Shown one piece after another: positions 45,712 through 56,751 of a stretch of 64,000 nt of DNA (the stretch's first letter is position 1; every line of letters starts with the position of its first letter). Origin of the DNA: Coniochaeta sp. PMI_546 (taxonomy: Eukaryota > Ascomycota > Sordariomycetes > Coniochaetales > Coniochaetaceae); assembly GCA_021432605.1 (NCBI GenBank), contig MU271150.1, forward strand, positions 1,054,001-1,118,000, in the 5' to 3' direction. A model generated the notes under the pieces. That model worked only from the letters and a program-made list of their open reading frames with translations. It did no database searches and was not told the origin of the DNA. Position numbers and translations under genes: made by a program.

Positions 45712-47073
45712 ATGCTGTCCCGTCCTACCACCCGTGCGGCAAAGGTATGTTTCGCCTTATCTGCCCCCGCAATAGCTGGAAATCTCGGCCATTCGCGAAC
45801 CCGCCCGCCCGTCGAGAAAAGATGTTGAAAACACCGAGGCTAACGTGTGCCTCCTGCTCCAGAGCCTCCTCCGGGCCACCGCTCAGCCCTCGTTCCAGCT
45901 CAACGCCGCACGCAGCTTCGCTACCGTGCAGTCCGACATCTTCAAGCCCACCAAGTATGGTGGCAAGTACACCGTAACCCTCATCCCCGGTGACGGTATC
46001 GGCGCCGAGGTTGCCGAGAGCGTCAAGACCATCTTCAAGGCCGACAACGTGCCGATCGAGTGGGAGCAGATCGACGTCTCCGGTATCGAGCAGAGCGCAC
46101 CGACCGGCCGCACAGAGGACCTCTTCCGGGAGAGCGTAACGTCCCTGCAGCGCAACAAGCTCGGACTCAAGGGCATCCTGCACACGCCTATCAGCCGTTC
46201 GGGACACCAGAGCTTCAACGTGGCCATGCGCCAGGAACTCGACATCTACGCCTCCATCTCCCTCATCAAGAACATCCCCGGCTACGAGACGCGCCACAAG
46301 AACGTCGACCTGTGCATCATCCGCGAGAACACCGAGGGCGAGTACTCGGGCCTCGAGCACCAGTCCGTCCCCGGCGTCGTCGAGTCGCTCAAGATCATCA
46401 CGCGCGCCAAGTCGGAGCGCATCGCAAAGTTTGCCTTCAGCTTCGCCGTGGCCAACAACCGCAAGAAGGTGACCTGCATCCACAAGGCCAACATCATGAA
46501 GCTGGCCGATGGCCTCTTCCGCAAGACCTTCCACGAGGTTGCCGAGGAGTTCCCCACCATCAAGTCCGACGACATGATCGTCGACAACGCCTCCATGCAG
46601 TGCGTGAGCAGGCCCCAGCAATTCGATGTCATGGTCATGCCCAACCTGTACGGTGGCATCCTGTCCAACATCGGTGCCGCTCTCGTCGGTGGCCCCGGTA
46701 TCGTGCCCGGCTGCAACATGGGCCGTGACGTCGCTGTTTTCGAGCCCGGCTGCCGTCACGTCGGTCTCGACATCAAGGGCAAGGACCAGGCCAACCCCAG
46801 TGCCATGATTCTCAGCGGCACCATGCTGCTCCGCCACCTCGGTCTCGACGAGCATGCCAACCGCATCTCCCAGGCTATCTATGGCGTTATTGCCGAAGGG
46901 TTAGTACAAGTGCCTCCCCCTCCTCGCGGGAATCACTGTTTTTATCACAGTGTTCCGGAAGCTGACACAATCTCTCACTCTACAGCAAGGTCCGCACCCC
47001 CGACATGGGCGGCAACTCGACCACCCACGAGTTCACCAAGGCCATCCTGAACAAGATGGAGAACAGCCTCTAG
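45712..47073 (+). CDS. IDH1: NAD-dependent isocitrate dehydrogenase subunit 1, mitochondrial
   Basis: Three exons: 45712-45744, 45863-46899 and 46986-47073, giving 385 aa. The first exon (MLSRPTTRAAK) and the start of the second form an Arg/Ser/Ala-rich mitochondrial presequence. TLIPGDGIGAEV begins the mature enzyme. DIYASISLIKNIPGYETRH, VDLCIIRENTEGEYSGLEH, VTCIHKANIMKLADGLF and AVFEPGCRHVGLDIKGK follow yeast Idh1 closely rather than Idh2. The protein pairs with Idh2 in the octameric TCA-cycle enzyme converting isocitrate and NAD to 2-oxoglutarate; Idh1 is the regulatory, AMP-binding subunit. Length agrees with the family. The gene symbol follows yeast usage. Confidence 0.96.
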
Positions 47074-47741
47074 GACTGGCGTTACGCATCGGACTTCATC
47101 TTGCCCGCTGCCTAAGTTGCGCACTTAAATCGAGTCTTCCCATCGGCGGCGTTTATCACCCTTCGACCCTCTCGGGGCTTGTTTTTTTTTTTTTGCCACC
47201 TGCACGACCCGCTTCGCGCTGGCTTTTCCTTGCTGTCTTGGAGGACACCATATAGAACTGGGCGGACCCGAAAGAAAGGGAAAGAGACCGAGGGGGTAAT
47301 TGAGTAGGAGGCATTAGGGTGGGGTGAGAGTGAGAGTGGTTGGGTTGTGGATCGTGGAAGATACCAGAGGGACTGCATACCCTAGACGGAAAGGTTGTCC
47401 GAGGAGGAGGAGGAGGATTGGATTTTTCCACGCGCTGTACAAGTACGTAGTAGGGTAAATTAGGGAGCATTAGGGTTGTGTTTTGCACTGTGAAGCTGAA
47501 TTGACTGTTACGAACTCTATCTTCTGTCTCACTTTCGATTTGTCGGTGATGCCACGGCTAACAATGAAGCTAAGGTAGGTACAGATAGATAGGTATAGGT
47601 GATTTTGCCGCAAAAGGAGAATGAAGCCATGACTCGTGCCATATAATTATCTGATGGTTGCTACAAACCTCCGAACCGCGAAACCGCCCGAAAACGACCA
47701 TAACAATAGAACACCCACAGACTAAAGCTGGCGAACCTCCC
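47074..47741. other. intergenic between convergent genes
   Basis: Holds a T12-13 run near 47181-47194 and purine-rich GGA repeats near 47402-47416. No gene is seen. Confidence 0.65.
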
Positions 47742-49682
47742 CTATCCTTCATTCAGCAATACCACAACAGCTGTCTGTGTCAACACTACCGACGCGTGTT
47801 TTGGTACAACGTCTCCCTGGTTCATCTTCTGCACAGACAGTTCGATATCTCCAAACCCTCTCTCCTGCTTCATATTCACCCCATCCAGCGTGTCGACCGT
47901 CAGCTTTGCCTTCTTCCGCGGACCAGGCCCATCGTGCGCGTCTTGACTCGCCCGCTTCTTCGAATTGGGCTGCGCAGCAACCCAATCCTGCTCGCTGACG
48001 TTCCGTACGAACCAAGCCAGACGAGCGTACACGTCCTCGCTCTCCGGAAGGATGATGGCCCTGGACTTCTTCTTGACCTTCTTGGAATGTACACCGGTAC
48101 AGACGTTGATGTAGGTCGCGTTATCCGCCCAAGCACCTGAGCGCCCGAGGGCATGGTTGCCACGCGTGAAGAAAAGCCGACGCTGCACGACCTGGCCCTC
48201 GGTGATCTCTCCAGGCTCGTATTCTTCCTGGTAGGCACGTTCGATGACCATCAGTCCTTCCTGGGGTTTCTTCTGGCGAGGATTCGGTGCCACGCGGGCC
48301 TTTGTCTCGTAGCAGTGCGTTGACAGGCTGTGGACGCGGGTTGGATTTCGAGATTTCCACTCCTCCACCAGTGCTGCTTTCCTCAACTTCAGGTGGTGGT
48401 AGGCTTGGACCAGGAGTCTGTAATTGGCTACTGTTCGTTCCATGACCATGTCCATGATTCCGGTCTTGACGCTGGGAGCGGCGGAAGATGTTTCGAGTAG
48501 ACACTGTGTCAGACCAGCCGCACCTGAATTGCAGGTTTGGTAGAGCAGGCGACATGGACTGCAGTCGTTTGCCATGCTGTTAAGGTTCAGTGTGATCTTC
48601 CCATCTGTGATTGACTCCAGAAGGCACGAACTCGCAAGCGTCATATCGTCGGACTTTGTCAAGGCAGTGGGCATCGAGTATGGGGGCGTCAGACGTGGGT
48701 TGGGAAGTTGCGGCTGCATGTCATGGCTGACTGTGGCTTTCGTTGTTTGATCATGGCCTGTCGAGGTGCCCGACACCTCATCCTCGTACTGCTCCTTCAA
48801 AGCCAGCCTTGCCAACCTGGCTGCTTCGAGTGCGTCGAGGTGACGGAGCTGATCGCCATGGCTCGTTTGGCCTTTGGCTGTTTTGTGGTCATCGTGTGTC
48901 GGGTCGGAGATATTCCGCGTGCTTTGCTGGTGAGGTGGACTGCCTGCCGGTTGCATGATGACGGCTGGTGTTGGTGTCGGGGCAGCCGACACTACAGGCG
49001 TGTTTTCATTCCGTACCTCGTTGATGAGAGCCACAAGCCCGCGAAGAAATTGAGACGCGATCTGATGGTTCTCCATCATGGCCCGGTCGTTTCTTGAGGG
49101 GTGAGAGGGCGTGTTTGAACTGTTTTCAGTTTGACGACAAGGTGGGTTCACGGATTGGGTCTGCTGGCATTCCGCAACAGGAGTAGTGACCACATCGTCC
49201 GCGAGACTCGGAGAGACTGAGTCGGATGTTTGTACCAACGCGGATGTACTCTCAGGGAGGCCACTGTCGTCGAATTGAGTGAAGTAGTCGGATGCTCGAG
49301 GCCATTGACGGCTTGTTGTAGGCGTGCGATGGCTTTGAACTGTGAAAGGAGCATTCCAGGCAACAGTCGAGTAGTCTTGGAAGGACGATACAATGCTAGG
49401 CGTCATCGTGTGCTCTGACAAGACCTCTGATGGGTTCGATGTGACGACTTTCGGCAACAGAGCACCGCTACGCTGAGTTGGGTGCTTGGGTAAGTTGATG
49501 GTGATCGAGGCACCCGAGTTCTCAAAGAGAGCATCAGTGGTCGGACCGCCAACCTCAAGCTCCCCTGTCAACGTCGTTGCCAGCATGCCCGAGGATGTAC
49601 ACATGGCTTTGCTTGATCAACGTTCCGCAGAAATGGAAGTTTGTTTACCTGATGTGGGAGTTAATTCAAAGAAGGGCTCCAT
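47742..49682 (-). CDS. unknown protein, paralogue of the 56752 gene, with NLS-like motifs
   Basis: Two exons, 49682-49649 and 49564-47742, giving 618 aa; an alternative is a single exon from ATG 49604. Residues 1-300 are low-complexity, Ser/Thr/Pro-rich and probably disordered. A short helix-forming segment HLDALEAARLARLALKEQY occurs near 255. Residues ~345-545 form a domain shared with the gene at 56752-57976. Common features are a Cys-rich start (CSPCRLLYQTC), NYRLLVQAYHHLKLRKAAL, RRLFFTRG, DNATYINVCTGVHSKKVKKK and a final ExxExxYxxxAxxF. The tail has basic runs (KKVKKKSR, RKKAK) that look like nuclear signals. No known domain is recognised. The gene is not obviously degraded. Nuclear function is an inference only. 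Confidence 0.65.
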
Positions 49683-50441
49683 CAGGGCGTAAAGTACCTT
49701 AGGCAAACTGGGAAGGTGCAATACAGTGGACACGGATAGAACTCAAGTGAGAGCTACGTATCGACTTATCTTGGAAGGAGCGCTTGGGCGAAATGGAGGT
49801 TGACAAGACAAAATATGGCCGCTGAGCGCAAGCTGGTCAGCTATCGCGACTTCCATATTAACTAATTAACCGTTTGAGGCATAAAAGCCCTTTAGAGCTT
49901 GTCAGGGAAGAGCCATCAGACATCACATCGGGAACACTAACACCTTTGCTTCACATAACACGCTTTAAATGCTCCACGACCGTTCCATCAGCCTTACCCC
50001 CTGTAATCATGATCAACTCCGGCTTCCGACAGTCTTGGTATTCGTCCAAGATGATGAGCTGATGGAGTCGAACGTTTGCCAGGTAGCCTTAAATAGCTGG
50101 ACATAAGCAGAGTGATGATTTCACAGATGATACACGCATTTCAACCTGTTGTTATGGAACGTGACCGCTTCTTTGCGAGTGAATACATCCTTCGAGCGCG
50201 GATGGATACCCACTTGCGTCAAGTGGCAGAATAGTTTCTGCGACTTGTATTTCTAGTCGACGCGGATCGAACGCGAGATCCCATGTCAGTATTTCCAACC
50301 GGTGCATGTGTTCTCATCAGGGTCACCCCGGAAGAGTACTGAAGCACATCTCTGCAAGCTTGTCTTTTCTCATAGGTATATCAAGTATTGCCTCCCCCAG
50401 ACATTACCCGTAGATGGGTCATTCCCTTTGGTTAAGTAAGA
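49683..50441. other. intergenic, 759 bp
   Basis: Promoter of the 49682 gene and 3' flank of the next. No gene is seen. Confidence 0.6.
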
Positions 50442-51232
50442 TCACTCTCCGTCATGCCGAGCCTTCCCCGGAACGAAAGTGTCAACCTCGTCTAACCGCT
50501 GACCTTTCTTCAGAGCATCCATGATGTATTGACTACAATGCTTAATATGCCCCTCCTTGTCGTTCCACGGCTCAATCGAACCACTGCTGAATTTCGAGCG
50601 GAATTGCTTCCGCCAAGTGAACATGCAATGAGCAACGTGCCACTCTCTCGTCGCATAATAGTCCCTGCCATCTCTCGCCAACTCATCGATCTCATTGGCC
50701 TCAATCGGGATGTATGAAGGTCCCGAAAGCGAAACTCCTTCTAATTTGAAGTATTGCCACGTCCCATTCGGCCCAGCGTCGTCAAACTCGTCGGCGAGCT
50801 CGGTATCAATGCAATGAGGTTGGAGCCAGTCGACAGCGATATGGTCATAGCGGCATCCCATTGCTATGGCTTCTTCATCTGAGCTGCCACATAGACATCC
50901 AGGGATTCTTGAATCAGATTTTGCCTCCATCAGGCTCAGGAGTCGTGATGTTACATCAATAAAGCCCCAAAATGCTAAGATCAGGGTCATTGTTACGAGG
51001 ACAGAGGTTAAGACCCTGCAACTTCTCGAGGGTTGACTCCAGCAGCGCCTGTCAAACCACGACTTTGTCGAAGCACGTTCAGAATTGTTAAGACGACACA
51101 AAGAACACATCTGTTCGTCGTCATGGTCAAACAACGGCTCGGAGGCCTCAGTGTCCTGGCCACATCATCAGTCACACACCATATTCAAGATGACTCAACT
51201 GCGGGCTAGGGTGAAAAACTCACAGGATCCAT
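50442..51232 (-). CDS. single-pass membrane protein with two HxxHC motifs (UstYa-like layout)
   Basis: Two exons, 51232-51224 (MDP) and 51155-50442, giving 240 aa. The intron has GTGAGT, a GACTGATGA branch region and CCAG, and the frame continues. A short cytosolic N-terminus with CSLC precedes one membrane segment (VLTSVLVTMTLILAFWGF, ~58-75). The outer part has CLCGSSDEEAIAMGCRYDHIAVDWLQPHC, then HVAHC and, about 30 residues later, HIKHC. Two HxxHC motifs after a single membrane segment are the signature of the UstYa/DUF3328 oxidases that cyclise or oxidise fungal ribosomal peptides. The spacing and the GCxYDxxAxxWL block are different from classical UstYa, so this is a related or look-alike fungal family. 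It is divergent from the secreted Cys-rich gene at 52099. Confidence 0.6.
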
Positions 51233-52098
51233 CGAGAGACCTTTTTGACTGAGATCATTCCTTCTTGTGGTGTTGAGGAGTGACGGAGAAGCTGAACACA
51301 TATGTGGACGATACTTTGTTAGAAGATAGGTCTGGAGTTCAGGATTCTGTCAGACAAGTATACTCATGTACGATGCCGTGGGACGAGAGGACTACCCGAG
51401 CAGAAAAATATCAGCGCAAGACTAAGATCGGTTATCGACTATGCCGCTGTATCTAGGCCCCGTTTTCGTTTCTTCCCATCAAACATGAATTTCATCTATA
51501 CTCGGCTCCTTCCATGCTACCATGCACTCCTTCTAAGCCTATCTACGAACGGCAGGCCAGGCAGCAATTTCGTTCACCATGTCAATCACTTTCACTGAGT
51601 ATCTGTGGATACGTACACTAAATACGCCCCAGTCGATTCGGAATCATGCCCATCTTTTAGCCTCTGTTCTCAGTCAAGCAGGTGCTACACCCCTGATCAA
51701 GGATCATGTTAGACGACCTCCTGCTTTTGAATCCTTTCATCGGTCCCGTTCACTCCCATAGGATGGCTCGGCCTCGGTGTGTTAACTTATTACACGCCAC
51801 CATGACAGAGAAAGCATTATACTTCCTTCACTATATCGTCGTATCCGGCTCCATCGGCAGAGTCTAGTCTAAGTCGGAAACTGAGAACTCCGTCCCTCTG
51901 AGTCTGCCTTAATTTCACACTTTCGTTCATGGCATCCTACCGTTATTTGCTTCGGGGGTTGTAATACACCTTTGCGAGTATAAAGATCTAGATGGGTTGC
52001 CCATATTAGGCGGATGTCTCCAATTCTTACCATCGACCAACTCAAGCATTCACGGTACTGATAGTTACTCCCAATTTTCGCCACTTCAAGCCGTCATC
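51233..52098. other. intergenic, 866 bp, divergent promoters
   Basis: Lies between the HxxHC membrane protein and the secreted cysteine-rich protein. No gene is seen. Confidence 0.6.
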
Positions 52099-52676
52099 AT
52101 GAAATTCATCGCCATATCATCTCTAGCCATGCTGTTGAGCGCAACAACAGCATCTTGTGCAGCTGTGGTATGTTTCGTGCATCATGGTGCCCCTGAAAAC
52201 ACAACTAAACCCGTCAACCCCGTCAGATTGGCCGCGGGACGGATCAGGCCTCGACATCCATGCCAGCCCTAATCAGACCCGTCTCTGGATTCATGAACGT
52301 CGACATCGACGGCGTTTACAGATCCTACGAAGCCACCGGCACTGTCCTCGACGCCGCACGCCTCTCCAAGGCCCAGATCGGCATCTGGCTCGCCGCCATC
52401 AAGGAACACTCGGTGGCAGACTTCGAGGAGATGCAGAAGCTTTATGCAAATGTTGACGGACTGACTGTGCCGGAGTCCCAGCTCATGTCCCCGCCCGAGG
52501 ACGTCAAACCGACGCAGAAACTCGCAGCATTTGTGGCCTCAAGGGCAATCAGCAAGCGCGCGGGGAGCGATCTGGAGGAGCGTCAACTCATATGTGCTGC
52601 ACATCTTTACTGTCTGTACAACGCTGCTGTTTGCCGCCCTATTAACTGTATCTGCAACGGTGTTATCTGTGTGTGA
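52099..52676 (+). CDS. small secreted protein with C-terminal six-cysteine module
   Basis: Two exons, 52099-52167 and 52227-52676, giving 172 aa. Residues 1-22 are a signal peptide. A cysteine-free middle (~24-130) is followed by the dibasic SKR (132-134), then DLEER (138-142), then a module with six cysteines at 146, 152, 159, 164, 166 and 171 (C-x5-C-x6-C-x4-C-x-C-x4-C). The layout suggests a pro-protein cut by a Kex2-like protease at KR or at the LxxR site to free a 30-38 residue disulfide-rich peptide. No known family. Possible effector, antimicrobial or modified-peptide precursor. Confidence 0.7.
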
Positions 52677-53951
52677 GTGTGATGATGGCATACTGTTGTT
52701 CTGACCGGTTTCCGTCGTTACCATTTTCAGGATGAATGTCAGGAGACAGATTGCTCGGTGGCTATGCTCTATAGGGATACGCGTATTATTCGGAGTTGTT
52801 AGATCAGTCATTACCGGAGTGCCTTCAAATACAGTCGTTACCACAGAGATTTTAATGGCAGGCTTCTCTTTGTGCCCTTGGGAGCATAATCGAGTACTCT
52901 TGATACAATGCGATTTTCGACTAGCAAAGGTGTGATAGAACGCATATTTCATAAACATAACATACAGTGAACATAAGAATAGAACTCTTTTAGAGCTGAC
53001 CGTGGGGCAAGTCGGGACGGAAAGAACGGGATGCAACGTCAATCAATATAAATTGAAATCTTACGAGTATAATCCTGCGCTGTCCCTCAGGCAGCTGCCT
53101 CAGAATGCACAATCGGTGTCACCCTCGCTACGGGCCGAGCAAATCCCGTCTTCCTATATTCTTCGACGTCTTCTCCAGCGACCGGACAGTTTTACATCCC
53201 CGATATCCGAGTACAACATCATCTTCAAGAGAAAAACGCCTAACGCCCAGCTGTTTGGCTCCATTGGCTCCTCAGCCTAAACTCCCTGCATATGATATGA
53301 TGTGATTCATACAAGACACGCAGCGGAAGGATCTTGTGTAATAAAGAACGAGGCGTATTCCTGGCCGACATTGGCAACGCCGCCGAACCCCCCAAGTACG
53401 AAATAATCGCCACTGTCGATGGCTTCACATCCTCTCGGCGTCACTCTCAGTAGTGTAACGCTGTGCGATATCACACAGCATATCTCGTATATTGTTCTCG
53501 AATCCTCTCAACGAGTGAAGGATCCGAGCATCATGCTACACATGAGTATTGACATTGGTTCAAAGGGAGGAGGTGATCATGTTGTCGGTCCATTCAGATG
53601 CCGCTCTAACCGTCGCCGATGGTGATTGATACCTTCGCATCCTGAAGGAAGAGATTGGCAGATCTCTCGCGCAACGAGGATCAGGATCATGTCGGATAGA
53701 GAGTCTTGGTCGTTGCATAGTTCACCAGGCAACAGCATCCCCGAATGATCCGATGGCTAGACCAGCAGTGGAAGCGGAAGTCCAAAACGAGCATCATAGC
53801 ATCACGGCAGGGTCTTCAGAGCAGCGCCGTTACTATATAAGGCCACAGCTTTCCTTCTATCAAGAACATCTCGTCACTATCAACAGCAAGCCAACTCAGC
53901 TTGATATATCATCTAGACCTACTCCACAACACACCAAACACTACCTTCAAG
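52677..53951. other. intergenic, about 1.3 kb
   Basis: Small ORFs without domains. A TATA-like TATATAA (53836-53842) lies ~115 nt before the next ATG. Confidence 0.6.
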
Positions 53952-54360
53952 ATGCTTTTCAAGTCCATCATCGCGCCCGTGACGGCAGTCCTCTTCGTCG
54001 GCCAGGCAATTGCCGCAGCCGTCGAGACAGGCAATCAGATCCAGGAGCGCGCCGCGCAGATTGCCACGGACCCAGGTTTGTCTCAAAAGCCCAAGTTTCA
54101 AACTGCGACATAACGAGAAAGTCGCACTAACAGACACCCTTCAACATCACAGTCTCAGCTTGCAACTGCCCCAACAATTGCAGCCACAAGAAGGGCTCCA
54201 GCTGCCGGTACTACTCGGGCCCGTCCGACAGCTCCCCTGTTGACTCCGGCCGTACGTATTGACTCGAAAGCTCCTCAGCCTCCAGAGCATCAAGGTTGCT
54301 GACATAAGCTTTGTAACAGACTGCGAATGGCGCGGCTCGACTCTAATCTGCATTGTCTAA
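53952..54360 (+). CDS. small secreted six-cysteine peptide
   Basis: Three exons, 53952-54075, 54153-54251 and 54320-54360, giving 87 aa, too finely split to show as one ORF. Residues 1-~22 are a signal peptide (LFKSIIAPVTAVLFVGQAIA). A short pro-part ends in NQIQER. The rest carries exactly six cysteines (C-x-C-x3-C-x7-C-x16-C-x8-C), beginning SACNCPNNC and ending STLICIV. Frame and GT-AG signals agree at both introns. No family is recognised. Secretion and disulfide bonding are likely. It shares its plan, not its sequence, with the proteins at 52099 and 62014. Confidence 0.68.
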
Positions 54361-55082
54361 GAGTAAGGACGATGAGTAGGGGCTCACCACATGCGTAAGG
54401 GTATGTTGTGGCAGCCTGAGATGACGAGGAAGTACGTTTGTGCTTGTTGTTGGTCTTGTGATGTGCAGAGTCAAGTACTGGGGCCCCATGTACTGAGGAG
54501 GATGCGAGTAGCTTCGTTACTTATTCAATTTCATACAATGGGTACGCTGGTCGTGCCGGCCGGCTCAGCAAGCTCTAGTCCCATTATTTCCAATGATATG
54601 TGAGAATACTCAACTTGTCTTGACAGCTTTGTAAGCGCATTTCAGCTGTATAGACAATTAGGCATAAGTTTGGCAAGCATTGGTCGTTTTCTTCGTTTTT
54701 CTGCAGTCCAATTTCAGTGACAGGAAAAAAGCACAGAGAACGTGGATGAGCATCCAGGTATGCTAAAATAACCTTGGGGCAGACAGGCCAGCGATGTTCT
54801 CCAGAACTGACATGCTGTGAGCCTGATTGTACCTCCCATCTGCCAAGTCAAGCGAAGTGGATAATAGATCGCATATTCTGTCTTGGTGAGTGTCAAGAGC
54901 AGCCAGCAAGCTGAGTAAAAAGTCTATATGGACGCCCACAAGAGCGAGCCCGGCATGGCATGACATCGCCACCAAACATGGTGTCTCACTCAACGTCGCA
55001 AGCAAGTTTTTTGCATAGAACTCTGTACTGGTCTGAAAGCAACCCTCCGTTCTCTGAAGTCCTGTCTTCCCTCTTCCCCGGT
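54361..55082. other. intergenic, about 720 bp, possible 3' extension of the 55083 gene
   Basis: A minus-strand ORF (55110-54763, 115 codons) overlaps the end of the coiled-coil gene and might be a spliced extension, but no convincing junction was found. Confidence 0.4.
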
Positions 55083-55580
55083 TCACCGTCTCAGCATGGG
55101 CCAGACACATGAATCATAGAGGTGCCGTCCAGATGCACAGTCCATAGCTCCCACTGTCATAAACTTCTTATGCAGTTTAATTCCATTGTCACTGAGCTCT
55201 TCAAGATCACGAACGAACTTCTCCTGAGCGGCCAGCTTCTTCTTCATGCTGGTGTGGCAGTGTTCGTTCTCCTCCTCCAGTTTCTGAATCACTGCCACCA
55301 GCTCCATGTACTCCATATGTCGACCCGGGACTGTCGTCGTCTGCCGGGCGATGTAGGACAGGATCAGTCCTTCTAAAGCGTGGATCTTGATTTGCATCGC
55401 AGCGTTGTGATTCGCCATCTGCTGTCCCAACTCTTGTATCATTCCCCTAAGTGTGGAGACGTGTGTCTGGAATTTCTGTAGACACGGAATCATTTGCCGA
55501 TTGATGATAGTCAAACATCGCGGGCAGGCTTGCGGTAGTTGCGTGTCCGGTGGGGACTGCGTGCTTGGGCTTCGAGACAT
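55083..55580 (-). CDS. small coiled-coil protein, unknown function
   Basis: 165 aa from the ATG at 55580. Just upstream is a clear intron (55668-55582: GTGAGT, TACTAAC, GTAG), placing an untranslated or very short first exon before it. The N-terminus has Ser/Pro then CPRCLTIINRQ with a CxxC. The rest is strongly helical, with EYMELVAVIQKLEEENEHC and KKLAAQEKFVRDLEEL forming a coiled coil. It lies between the two paralogous genes at 47742 and 56752, on the same strand, and may be a partner or a relative of their N-terminal helical parts. No known domain. Confidence 0.5.
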   Translation of the reverse strand: MSRSPSTQSPPDTQLPQACPRCLTIINRQMIPCLQKFQTHVSTLRGMIQELGQQMANHNAAMQIKIHALEGLILSYIARQTTTVPGRHMEYMELVAVIQKLEEENEHCHTSMKKKLAAQEKFVRDLEELSDNGIKLHKKFMTVGAMDCASGRHLYDSCVWPMLRR

Positions 55581-56751
55581 CCTACTCAACATCAGAGAGT
55601 TAGTAAGTCCTATGCTATTTTCCCCCGAGTTCATGTTTGCAAGGCACCTTCCGATGTTCAAAGTACTCACAGATCGAAGATATGCGTCTTTAGGTAGTAA
55701 ATGTGACACTTAATGATATTAGTGCGAGAAGTTCGGTTTTAAGGATGTAACGCTGTAATTCTATTAGCTGGATGCTGGAGATTGTCTAGACCGTACGATG
55801 ATGTGGCAGTATTGCGCAGTACCTTGAAGAAGTAGAGGTGCTCTGTCTTGAAGCCTGGAAGCTACCTTCGAGAGAACTTCTGACTGAGTTTTGGTCGCTT
55901 CTACGTGTTGTAGCCGACGCAGAACACGATCGATGAAGTCTCATCAGTAAGAAGATTGTAGGTTTCGGTGGGCAGTGGTGGTGTGCAAAATAAAGAGACG
56001 AAAAAGGAAGTTTCAGAATCGAAAGAGTGGAATTCGGAGCCCGAGACGGGAAAGATTCAGAGTTGCAAGCGACAATAAGTGCAGTCGAGACTGCCCTGAA
56101 TGTCCAAAGTCTGCCTCACTCATAAGCAAAAGCACTAGTCTAGAGATATCTCTCATCACCCCAGGGAAACAAGCGATATTATCTAGGGCTGAGAGGACTC
56201 GCCATTCTGAAGTCGAAGATCGGGAACCCAACTTATAGCAAAGCTAGCCTGAGATACATTGATGGGCACACAAGTCGGTTAATTACACCGAGAGATATTG
56301 GATCCGACGAGACCATAGGATATTCAGCTAAGCAGACAAAATAAGTACTTTTTACTCTGTCTATATATCACCGCCTCCTCTATCTATAATTTACTCGAGT
56401 TGATGATAGGCTGACAGCACAACCATGTCTTCATGACTGGCGATGGTACTTACTTTCTATACTGCTGGTCGGACGGAGGCATCGACCACTTGATTACAAA
56501 CAATCTCGTCACCAAATGAGATAGGTAAGACACTCCAACGCTATCAAATGTCGAAATCGTTCAATAGCAAATATGTAGGAGTCTCTGAATTTCCTGTCCA
56601 TCTCAAAACTCAGGAACCTGTCGCAGTCCTTCGTTTAACCCGATCCGGGGAACTAAGAGTGTCTATCCGTAGACACTGAGGCTTCTGGACAGAGAGTTTC
56701 CTCCCGAGTCCTCTCGCTTGCGCCTTCACCGGTCAAGGGTCGCACAGTAGC
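55581..56751. other. intergenic, about 1.2 kb
   Basis: Includes the 5' UTR intron of the gene at 55580. No other gene is seen. Confidence 0.55.

Noticed and set aside
54763-55110. 115-codon minus ORF as a separate gene
   Set aside because: It overlaps the end of the coiled-coil gene, has no domain, and no clear junction could be found.
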